Source: Kordiimonadaceae bacterium (lineage in GTDB: Bacteria > Pseudomonadota > Alphaproteobacteria > Sphingomonadales > Kordiimonadaceae). From it: a stretch of DNA of 6,465 nt. Shown here piece after piece: positions 1-6,325 of the stretch. The notes under the pieces are model-generated. The model was not told where the DNA came from and ran no database searches. It was given only the letters and a program-made list of their open reading frames with translations. The stretch lies in NCBI GenBank assembly GCA_016764715.1, contig JAESRJ010000305.1, positions 190 through 6,654 of the forward strand, in the 5' to 3' direction. The first letter of the stretch is position 1; each line of letters starts with the position of its first letter. The position numbers and the translations under genes are program-made.

Positions 1-35
1 TTTACAGTATCAATTGTTAAAGATTTTGGAGACCT

Positions 36-118
36 GGCTCCTCTGACAGAAGCGGACGGGATCTCCAATCAGGATACGTTAGGGTATTGATATTATTATA
101 TTTTCACCTCAACTTTCT
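36..118 (+). repeat. Direct repeat copy A (candidate Tn3-type element end)
   Basis: This segment aligns without gaps to 1625-1707 at a constant offset of 1589, with roughly 62 of 83 positions identical by hand count. The best-conserved blocks are GGCTCC-N-CTGACAGAAGCGG at the left edge, GTTA near 78-81 and TTGATATTATT at 87-97. The left edge begins with GG and a GTTA block lies about 45 bp inward, which loosely recalls the terminal repeats of Tn3-family transposons (start GGG, end near ACGTTAAG). The recombinase gene stops only 10 bp beyond it, as expected for an element edge. The match to copy B is seen directly. Calling it a transposon terminus is an inference, because no matching inverted copy lies in the window. 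Confidence 0.6.
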
Positions 119-127
119 TGATCTAAA

Positions 128-1162
128 TTAAATATCAATCCGCTCAACCTCGTCAAGAGAGATATCCTCATCCCTTCGGTCATATAGCTGCGTTGTTTTA
201 GGATCCGAATGGCCAGCAAGATGCTGCGCTATTTCCAGTCTGCCCCCTTTATTTCTCAAATACGAGCTGATGCCAGTTCCCCTGAAGGTATGGTTACAAA
301 TATCAGCTGAAATCTTCGCCTGACGCGCTCGTCTGCGAACCATATGCCAGCTCTGCGTCCGATCGAGCCTATTGCTCGTTAGCTGCCGGCTCTTATCCAT
401 TGCGCAGAAGAGGGGGGATGTATTGGGATCTCCCTCACCCAACACATCGATGTAGGCTCGTAAATGCTGTTCCAGAATATGGTGACACGGGATAGAAAGA
501 TGTTTCCCACCCTTTTCCTGCAAGTCCACCCATAACCGATGATCTTTCTCGTACACGTGTGAAACGTTCATCTGCACCGCGGCACTGACGCGTGCAAATG
601 TATAAATCATCAAACTTATTAGCGCGCGGTCTCTAAGGCCGGCATGAATAGGCACTGATGCACCATCCTTGGTCTTTTCGATCTGTATCGTGTCCAGCAG
701 CCGCCGAGCGTCAGCTGACGATAGCACCTTGGTCTTGCCGTGCCGTAGGCGCTCACTTTTGACCTTGACGGTGGCCGCAGGGCTCACAGACAAGATCTGA
801 TGTCGCACAAACCAATTGAACAAGCTTTTGACGGCCGCCAATCGTTGTTGAACCGTCGCGACCGCTAATTTCTGTTCAAGTGACCGTGCCCAGGCGGCAA
901 TATCCAATGTTTCAATATCGAGGATATCGCCTTTATCGCGCTGTTCCATCCATTTGAAAAACCCTTCGATCGCACGGCCGTAAGCTTCTCGCGTATTCTC
1001 ATTGGCAATATTGGCGAAGAAAAACTCTTTGAACCGCGTTGACGTGTCTTCACCTGAAGCGGTGATAATTAACGGCACCAATATTTTCCGGCCGGAGTTT
1101 TTGAAGTCTATTTCTTGAAGATCGTTCATGCAGGATAGCAATAAGTGGAAAATACCAGTCAC
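128..1162 (-). CDS. Tyrosine recombinase / integrase, complete
   Basis: This is a site-specific recombinase of the phage-integrase/XerCD superfamily, which cuts and rejoins DNA through a 3'-phosphotyrosine at paired core sites. The N-terminal SAM-like core-binding domain spans about residues 40-130 (ANIANENTREAYGRAIEGFF). The catalytic domain spans about 145-330 with the full set visible: R191 (FARVSA), K217 (EKGGK), H291-x-x-R294 (HTFRGTG), H318 (LAGHSD) and nucleophile Y327 (TTQLYDRR). The longest reading starts at a GTG (1160-1162) that lies inside the palindrome at 1157-1192. An ATG at codon 12 (1127-1129) gives 333 residues and matches family length equally well; neither has a clear Shine-Dalgarno sequence, and I prefer the ATG. 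The gene lies just inside repeat A and reads away from the palindrome, so it may act on that site and repress itself through it. It is unlike the second recombinase at 4884. The family is certain; its substrate is not. Confidence 0.93.
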   Translation of the reverse strand: MTGIFHLLLSCMNDLQEIDFKNSGRKILVPLIITASGEDTSTRFKEFFFANIANENTREAYGRAIEGFFKWMEQRDKGDILDIETLDIAAWARSLEQKLAVATVQQRLAAVKSLFNWFVRHQILSVSPAATVKVKSERLRHGKTKVLSSADARRLLDTIQIEKTKDGASVPIHAGLRDRALISLMIYTFARVSAAVQMNVSHVYEKDHRLWVDLQEKGGKHLSIPCHHILEQHLRAYIDVLGEGDPNTSPLFCAMDKSRQLTSNRLDRTQSWHMVRRRARQAKISADICNHTFRGTGISSYLRNKGGRLEIAQHLAGHSDPKTTQLYDRRDEDISLDEVERIDI

Positions 1163-1192
1163 ACAACATAATTCACATTATGTTGTGTGACT
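1157..1192. promoter_or_regulatory. Perfect palindrome, dif-like recombinase core site or operator
   Basis: Two 16-bp arms, AGTCACACAACATAAT (1157-1172) and its exact reverse complement (1177-1192), flank TCAC. Read as a recombinase core, it is AACATAA, six bases TTCACA (1172-1177), then TTATGTT. From memory, the E. coli dif site has CATAA, six bases and TTATGTT at the same spacing, so the inner arms agree with XerC/XerD half-sites. The outer arms differ from dif and are symmetric with each other, which better fits a single recombinase binding both halves. It lies directly upstream of the recombinase ATG and overlaps the alternative GTG. A CATAAT on the minus strand (1177-1182) could be a -10 box, so autoregulation is plausible. 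The symmetry is seen; the function is inferred. It is not followed by a T-run, so a terminator is unlikely. Confidence 0.7.
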
Positions 1193-1317
1193 AAGAGTCG
1201 CTGATGCAGAATAAAAACCAACTAAATTCGAAGTCATCCAGAGCTTTACAGTAAAATCTCTTTTCTCTTTTGCTCCCATGAAATAGAAAAAGAATAACTG
1301 AAGCATACGAGACGTAT

Positions 1318-1635
1318 ATGTATAAAGATCAAGTCATATTCCTAGTCATGGGGATGATAGCTGGGACGTTCCTCGGTGGATCAATATTTCTGTGGGTTTT
1401 CGATTTCTATGAAATTGAAGCAAGCGCAATTGTTGAGGGTGGCTCCACGTTATTGGCCGCGATGTTGGCCGTTTTTGGCATCGGCTGGCAAATGTCTAAA
1501 GCCCGTTTGCAAGATCGTGAAAATCATCAATACCAAATACTCTATAAACACCGCAGCGAGTTTCGAGATCTGAGACATGCTCTGTGCGACCGACAGCAGC
1601 TGATAACACTGGCTTACTACAATAGGCTCCGCTGA
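1318..1635 (+). pseudogene. Small membrane protein of unknown function, probably 3'-truncated
   Basis: The reading frame encodes 105 residues with two hydrophobic helices, at about 6-29 (IFLVMGMIAGTFLGG) and 36-56 (STLLAAMLAVFGIGW). A charged, probably cytoplasmic helix follows (KARLQDRENHQYQILYKHRSEF). I do not recognise a named family; the layout suits a membrane anchor followed by a cytosolic coiled or helical domain. The start is ATG at 1318, preceded only by a weak GAGA-like ribosome-binding site. The final codons (R-L-R-stop) come from repeat B, which begins at 1625, so the native C-terminus was probably longer and was cut when the downstream transposon inserted. It lies divergent from the recombinase with about 155 bp between them. 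A complete but short protein remains possible. Confidence 0.6.
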
Positions 1636-1707
1636 CAGAAGCGGGCATAAGGTCCCATAAGTACATGTTAACGCGTTGATATTATTGTATTTCCCCCTTA
1701 ACTTTTT
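1625..1707 (+). repeat. Direct repeat copy B (candidate left end of the tnpA transposon)
   Basis: This is the second copy of the 83-bp repeat at 36-118, in the same orientation and without gaps. It starts GGCTCCGCTGACAGAAGCGG and contains GTTAA at 1667-1671 and TTGATATTATT at 1676-1686. The tnpA stop codon is only about 35 bp further on, the usual distance scale between a Tn3-family transposase end and its terminal repeat. It also interrupts the membrane ORF, as a new insertion edge would. No inverted partner was found at the right side of tnpA, where the element appears deleted. Terminal-repeat status is therefore inferred from position and from the match to copy A. Confidence 0.6.
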
Positions 1708-1740
1708 CTGAAGAGCTGCTGCTTCTTTCCAGGGTTGTAT

Positions 1741-4700
1741 TTAGCCTAATTTCAGAGCCAATATCCGGGACATATCAAAGCCACTGTCATTAGCAGCATA
1801 TCGAGTAAAGTCGTATTCCCCCATCAAGTTCACATGTTTCCAGATCACAACCGAACCGCCCGTAATAGAGATCACCATTTCACGTCTTGTTGTGCGATCA
1901 CTGATGTTGGCAAGAAGTTGCGATAGATACAGATAGTTCCATAATACAATCGCATTTTGTATTAACACTTTGCAGGCAACAGCAATTTCCTGTTCTTCGA
2001 GGTTTGCGACCTGTATTTCCTGATTGCGGGCAAAGAAAACAGCCTTGGAAAAGCGATTTGACGCTTCAATCTTGTTTAGCTGTTTTTCTACACGCTGGCG
2101 CAGAGTAACGTCACCATAGTACGTCAGGATATATTGGGTTTTGATTATACGCCCAAACTCCTTCAAAGCCTGGTACAAAGGGTGATCTTTAGCATAAGAG
2201 CCGAGACGCTTGAACAATTGTGACGCGCTGCTGTATTTCAGTTTGATTGTCGCCATAAACCGCAAAATGTCGTCCCAATTGTCTAATATCAGTTTTTGTT
2301 TGATTGTCCGGCTGGGTGTAATGGCATAACCCCGGTTTTTGTAAGTTGCTGGATTGGAAAAGCCATATATCTTCTGGCGGGCAATGTTTTTCAATCGAGG
2401 AGCAAATGCAACGTCAATCATATGAGTTGCAGTGAAGATTGATTCAGTAAATCCGTGAGTATCTGTTGAATGGATGTCACTGCGGATAACCTCGTTTTGT
2501 AGCAAACCGTCAATAACATAGGCAGCTTCACGATCAGAGGCGCTGATAACAGTTGAGTGAAACAGCACATGGCGTTCATCAATGAAGGTGTATAGGGTTA
2601 CTCCCTTGTCCCGGCCAAAATATTTGAAGGAATAGTTGGCGTGGAGGGAGGGGACAGCAACAGTCACTTTACGGCCGTCACTACTGGTGTGCAACTCCTC
2701 TGGATATTTCTTAAAGGCACCGGGTAAGGCCAATTTATCAATCAGGGTCAGTATTCTCGTATTGGCATCCTGTATATTCGTTAACGTAAAACACCAGTTC
2801 ACAGTGTTGCGCAAGTGGTTGGCATTAATACCTATCGATATATGGGCAAGCTTTTCAATGCCAATATTGCAGCCATTGCCAATGATGCCAGCCAGTATGG
2901 TATCTGGAACGGGCTTCAACTTGCTGTGTTTGTGGCTGATATGTTTAAAGCAATGCACAAACTCACTGGTGCGATTGATGTCTTTCAGGATTTGAAGGAC
3001 CGGCACATGAGCAGCTTCCGGCAAGAGGTTGGAAACATATTCATCCTCACTGGAATCAGTGCCCGGTGTTTTTATTTTGATCTTTCCTTTCTCATCTATG
3101 GTCAGGAGAGGGTTTTTGCCTGCAGAATAATTTTGGTTAACCGTTTGGTATTCCTGCTCCAGTATCTGCTTCAAATTCCGCAAATAAGCTGTACCGTTAG
3201 CAAACTTTGATAAACCAGCGGCATTTAACAGACTTTCCCTGTCACGTTGCCACTGAGCGGCAGGGATTAGATAATCCTGTATAGCCCTATAGCGGTAGGT
3301 ATATTTTAGATTGAGTTTGCCCGCCTTTATAGCATCAAGCGTCGCACCAAATAACAGTATTTTGTACAGAGAAGTACGCAGAGACCCACCATTAGTGACA
3401 ACCTCCTGCTCATTCTCTGCCAGAAAATTCATAATTGGTTTTATGCCTACATGGCCATCCGTTTCAGCAAAATGCTCAATCGCTTTAAGCAGGCTAGGAT
3501 CAGATGAGGCTTCACAGAAGACCAGACACTTGAGCACAGAGGCGATTTTCCGTTGCAGGCTGAGAGATTGTTTCTCAAGCATATCATAATAATCCAGGTT
3601 ATGGCCTTCCTGATGCAACGCTTTTTCAAACCGCAATAGCTTATGTTTTTCCAACTCGGTTTGCTGGGCTTCATAGTCGTTAATCAGTATCTCGATCTTC
3701 TCAATTTTCTCATGAGGGGTGAGGGCAGGGGACTGTCTGACAATGTTGATAATTCCAGCCAGCAATAGCTTTGAATGCTTGTGTGCTTCGCTCAGTGCTT
3801 TGATGGCCTGCCGCTTTTCAGCCTTTGTTGCCTTATCCTGGGACCTCAATTTGGCATTGACCGTGTTTATTGCGGAGCGAACACATTTCATGAAAATATC
3901 CACCAGCGTATCCTGCCTCATAAAATACTGATGTCGGATAAAAGCCAACAAATACAGGTAGGTTTTGTTGCGGTCAGGAAAATCGAGCAATTGGGACAGT
4001 TTGGCTTTCTGAACCCAGGTCGCATAATAAACTGTCGCATGATCCGTAAGCTGAAGCTGCTTGATCAATGGCTGAAAGTGATGGAAATGGCCGGTAAAAA
4101 CCGTGCAGGCTTCCACATTCTTCTTAATGTCCTTTGCGCGCAGGGAATGCTGCACTGTCTTCAGGTGTGTCAACTGGCTTTGCCTGGATGCTGGTAGTAA
4201 CGCCAGCATTCCATCAAGTTTTGAACGATCTTCCGGAGTTAGCTGTGCATCAAGGGTTTGAAGGATGTTGGTCTCAAAATGATTAAAACTATCGGTGATG
4301 ATTATTGTCAGGTGACTACTGGAAGGTATTTCTATTTTTTGTTGCCAGCAAAAATCCACAACAGCCATAAATAGTTGCTTGGGATTCAGTTGTTGTTTAA
4401 CCAACAAATGGGTCTGTTCAATGATATAATTTTCTTGAGCGCTGTCGAGAGGTTGCCATCCATATAAGCCAAAAATTTGCTGTGCGTGACGGGTTCGTGT
4501 AGATTTTGGATAGTCAGCAAAACTAATAGTCTTTTTGATGCCAAGCTGCTGTTTTACATGCTTAATATCTTTGATTCTGAATTGTTCAGGGGTAAAAAAT
4601 TTGCCGCTATATTTTAAATAACCCAGTTGAAGTATAAACCCGACTTGACGAGCTACACCACGAAGGGTCTTCGCTAAGGTATGGGTATCATGGGTTAATG

Positions 4701-4791
4701 TAAAATACGTTGCTCGTTCTTTCTGATTGAAGGCAGGAGGGCTATCAAACTTCTTCTTTTCCGCGGGTGACAGGAAATCAAGACGAGACAT
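1741..4791 (-). CDS. tnpA: Tn3-family transposase TnpA, full length
   Basis: This 1016-residue DDE transposase carries out replicative transposition by binding the terminal repeats and nicking and joining their 3' ends to the target. Tn3-family transposases are about 950-1020 residues, so this is complete. The N-terminal DNA-binding region (about 1-165, starting SRLDFLSPAEKKKFDSPP) is followed by a long helical middle. The catalytic domain (about 570-970) has D705 in SSDGRK, D777 in STDTHGFTESIF and E909 in NKIEASNRFSKAVFF. The spacings of 72 and 132 residues are close to those of Tn3 TnpA. The conserved C-terminal blocks IVLWNYLYL and WKHVNLMGEYDF are present. The ATG (4789-4791) is preceded by AAAAGGATC at good spacing. 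There is no frameshift or internal stop. A promoter candidate lies at 4844-4872 within the inverted-repeat region, so a recombinase bound there could limit transposase expression. The subgroup is not assigned with certainty. Confidence 0.97.
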   Translation of the reverse strand: MSRLDFLSPAEKKKFDSPPAFNQKERATYFTLTHDTHTLAKTLRGVARQVGFILQLGYLKYSGKFFTPEQFRIKDIKHVKQQLGIKKTISFADYPKSTRTRHAQQIFGLYGWQPLDSAQENYIIEQTHLLVKQQLNPKQLFMAVVDFCWQQKIEIPSSSHLTIIITDSFNHFETNILQTLDAQLTPEDRSKLDGMLALLPASRQSQLTHLKTVQHSLRAKDIKKNVEACTVFTGHFHHFQPLIKQLQLTDHATVYYATWVQKAKLSQLLDFPDRNKTYLYLLAFIRHQYFMRQDTLVDIFMKCVRSAINTVNAKLRSQDKATKAEKRQAIKALSEAHKHSKLLLAGIINIVRQSPALTPHEKIEKIEILINDYEAQQTELEKHKLLRFEKALHQEGHNLDYYDMLEKQSLSLQRKIASVLKCLVFCEASSDPSLLKAIEHFAETDGHVGIKPIMNFLAENEQEVVTNGGSLRTSLYKILLFGATLDAIKAGKLNLKYTYRYRAIQDYLIPAAQWQRDRESLLNAAGLSKFANGTAYLRNLKQILEQEYQTVNQNYSAGKNPLLTIDEKGKIKIKTPGTDSSEDEYVSNLLPEAAHVPVLQILKDINRTSEFVHCFKHISHKHSKLKPVPDTILAGIIGNGCNIGIEKLAHISIGINANHLRNTVNWCFTLTNIQDANTRILTLIDKLALPGAFKKYPEELHTSSDGRKVTVAVPSLHANYSFKYFGRDKGVTLYTFIDERHVLFHSTVISASDREAAYVIDGLLQNEVIRSDIHSTDTHGFTESIFTATHMIDVAFAPRLKNIARQKIYGFSNPATYKNRGYAITPSRTIKQKLILDNWDDILRFMATIKLKYSSASQLFKRLGSYAKDHPLYQALKEFGRIIKTQYILTYYGDVTLRQRVEKQLNKIEASNRFSKAVFFARNQEIQVANLEEQEIAVACKVLIQNAIVLWNYLYLSQLLANISDRTTRREMVISITGGSVVIWKHVNLMGEYDFTRYAANDSGFDMSRILALKLG

Positions 4792-4843
4792 AAAAATGAT
4801 CCTTTTAGTTGGAGTATATTTGCTTTACAACCTTATAAAAGTG

Positions 4844-4872
4844 ATTAGAAATATAATCACGTTATTTGTAAA
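4844..4872 (-). promoter_or_regulatory. Candidate sigma70 promoter for tnpA
   Basis: On the minus strand, TTTACA (4867-4872) and TCTAAT (4844-4849) are separated by 17 bp. Each matches the -35 and -10 consensus at five of six positions. Transcription would start roughly 45-50 bp before the tnpA ATG. The boxes overlap the inner inverted repeat, so recombinase binding would be expected to block it. Confidence 0.45.
4852..4857 (+). promoter_or_regulatory. Candidate -10 box for the divergent recombinase gene
   Basis: A perfect TATAAT lies about 27 bp before the TTG start at 4884. No good -35 box is found at 16-18 bp; TTTACA at 4824-4829 is too far, with a 22-bp gap. It sits within the right inner arm of the inverted repeat, back to back with the tnpA promoter candidate. 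It is weakly supported because the region is AT-rich. Confidence 0.3.
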
Positions 4873-4883
4873 GGGGCAAATAC

Positions 4884-5786
4884 TTGACACAAAAACCGCA
4901 GAACCGTCGGGCACCTCTGCCTTGTTTTGACACGATGAAAACAATCAAGGAATGGACGGTGCCTGTTGCCTTGAACAAACAGCAGACTGAAGACTTTGCT
5001 ATCACCGTTCAGTTCCTGAGCCATTATGTTGGCAGTACAGGTACCTTCAACACTTACCGACGGGAAACAGAGCGGCTATTACAGTGGTGCTGGCATATTG
5101 CCATTAGGAATATTGGTGAACTTGGGCGAGAAGACATGGAAGATTTTGTTCACTTCTGCCAGAAGCCCCCAAAAGCATGGATTGGCCTTAAAAAGCCAGC
5201 ACGGTTCCAGAAAATGGATAGCGAACGTGTACCTAACCCTGAATGGCGGCCTTTTGTGGCCACAGTGTCCAAGGCTGACTTCAGGCAAGGTAAACGACCG
5301 GATAAAGCAGAATACGCCCTGTCTGATGGTGCTATCAAGGAACTGCTAGCCATCCTGAGCAGCTTCTTTAACTATCTGCTGCAAGAAGACTATATCTACA
5401 GGAATCCCATTGCCCTGATCCGGCAGAAAAGCAAGTTTATTCAGAAACGACAAGGGCCACCGAGAATACGTCGGTTAAGCCAATATCAATGGCGCACAGT
5501 GATTGAAGCAGCTGAAGCCATGGCAGATGAACATCCGGAGCGACACGAGCGAACCCTGTTTATGATGTCTGTGCTTTACAGCATGTACCTGCGTATCTCC
5601 GAGCTTGCTGCCAGCGATCGTTGGACGCCTACCATGAATGATTTTTATCGAGATCAGGATGAACTTTGGTGGTTTACCACCCAGAAAAAATATTTGAGGT
5701 GGCTTCATGGGGTAAATATATTTATCGCTCTGATATTGAACGTCATAATTTTGAGCGGAAAATTAAAAATGAAGAAAGTGGAATAA
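4884..5786 (+). pseudogene. Tyrosine recombinase truncated before most catalytic residues
   Basis: The frame runs 300 codons, but only about residues 1-266 belong to the recombinase. The N-terminal core-binding domain is recognisable (about 35-185, including TFNTYRRETERLLQWCW and ILSSFFNYLLQEDYIYRNP). The catalytic domain begins at about 195 (RRLSQYQWRTVIEAAE) and holds R237 in MYLRISELAAS. Intact relatives continue after WWFTT into a glycine/lysine hairpin, HxxR, H and Y; here the frame turns into unrelated sequence (QKKYLRWLHGVN) and stops, so it cannot catalyse strand exchange. The TTG start at 4884 has a good AAAGGGG ribosome-binding site 7 bp upstream; ATG at 4935 is the alternative. It is divergent from tnpA across the candidate recombination site, so it was probably the cointegrate resolvase of this transposon. 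Confidence 0.85.
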
Positions 5787-6325
5787 AATATTTTATATAC
5801 AGTAGTCAATGGTTGGCATCTTTGTACGTGGTTATAGAAGGCTGGTATAGCCTAAAAGAATCAGATAAAGCAATAAATGAGCTTCTATCAGTATATGAAG
5901 ACTATGTTCTAACAATAAAGCGCTGTAGGAATGCTGTTTACCATTACCAAAAAGATATTCTAGATAAAAGAGTAGAAAAGGCAGTTAGCGAACAAGAAAT
6001 TACGACATGGGCTGGTGCGTTGCTGGATGAGTTTATTAGATTCTTGTATATATACCCTTTTAAGGCGCATGGTGTGAGTGAAGAATCTTTACATCTGCAA
6101 AAAAAATATTTGGACTTAGTTGGGTGGGTTCCCAAAGAGGCTGGGTGGGTAATGTGGTATGAAACATACATTTCTATTTTTCAGTATTACGAGGGTAGCA
6201 ATTCTAGTCTTTTAAAACGAACGCCTGAGAATGATAAAAGTATTGAGGCTACGTTTAAAAAATTGATAACTATCAGAGCAAATCCATACATTTCAATGTT
6301 GTCACGTATAAAAGCCAATGCATAA
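5666..6325 (+). pseudogene. Possible HEPN-like protein of unknown function, 5'-truncated, probable integron cassette gene
   Basis: The open frame encodes 219 residues from a TTG at 5666, but its first 6-10 codons overlap the recombinase sequence in another frame, and no ATG with a ribosome-binding site begins it. The native start was probably lost at the fusion point near 5682-5695. Recognisable protein sequence begins at about EKIFEVASWGKYIYRS and runs helix-rich and aromatic. Residues 88-93, RNAVYH, form an R-x4-H motif with Asn after the Arg, and a long helix precedes it (INELLSVYEDYVLTIKRC). HEPN RNases and related toxin or antiphage proteins carry such a motif, but one short motif is thin evidence. 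The base composition is distinctly AT-richer than tnpA. The stop codon is followed immediately by an attC-like sequence, which suits a cassette gene. I do not recognise a named family. Confidence 0.55.

Larger units (their letters stand above)
4817..4882. other. Nested inverted repeats between divergent genes, candidate recombination/resolution site
   Basis: The inner arms GTGATTA (4841-4847) and TAATCAC (4854-4860) are exact complements around a 6-bp centre, GAAATA. Extended to 11 bp each, 9 of 11 positions still match. The outer arms TATTTGC-TTTACAA (4817-4830) and TTGTAAA-GGG-GCAAATA (4866-4882) are also complementary, apart from three extra bases on the right. An 11-6-11 core is typical for XerCD-like tyrosine recombinases, and its position between tnpA and a tyrosine recombinase matches the sites of the TnpI and TnpS/TnpT systems of Tn3-family elements. 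The arms differ from the palindrome at 1157-1192, which suggests a different cognate enzyme. The structure is visible; the role is inferred. Confidence 0.6.
1625..5690. mobile_element. Tn3-family transposon remnant: left end, tnpA, recombination site, broken recombinase
   Basis: The unit comprises repeat B, a complete transposase on the minus strand, a nested inverted repeat with promoter elements, and a divergent tyrosine recombinase that breaks off at about 5682-5695. Tn3-family elements transpose replicatively and then resolve the cointegrate at a dedicated site. Most use a serine resolvase, but subgroups such as Tn4430/Tn5401 (TnpI) and Tn4651 (TnpS/TnpT) use tyrosine recombinases. The gene order here fits the second type. 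The right terminal repeat and the rest of the recombinase are missing, so the right boundary given is the fusion point and not a true end. Target-site duplication cannot be tested. Confidence 0.7.

Noticed and set aside
76..84. GTTAGGG in repeat A as an attC/attI recombination box
   Set aside because: It lacks the terminal pyrimidine of GTTRRRY, copy B has GTTAACG at that place, and no complementary arm is present.
1245..1255. TTTAC-A-GTAAA dyad, sharing TTTACAGTA with the first bases of the window
   Set aside because: The match is only nine AT-rich bases and the surrounding sequence does not align; likely chance.
1711..1726. GAAG...CTTC dyad just downstream of tnpA as a terminator
   Set aside because: Only a 4-bp stem closes cleanly, with no GC-rich core and no T-run on the minus strand.
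2636..4197. Several plus-strand open frames of 70-140 codons opposite the transposase gene
   Set aside because: They lie wholly antisense to a clearly conserved transposase and show low-complexity, cysteine-rich translations with no recognisable domain; they are shadows.
4884..4889. Perfect TTGACA hexamer that could be a -35 box
   Set aside because: No -10-like sequence follows at 16-18 bp, and the hexamer overlaps the TTG start codon of the recombinase frame.
5153..5165. CTTCTG-C-CAGAAG inverted repeat
   Set aside because: It lies inside the recombinase coding region, its loop is one base, and it shows no link to another signal; likely chance.
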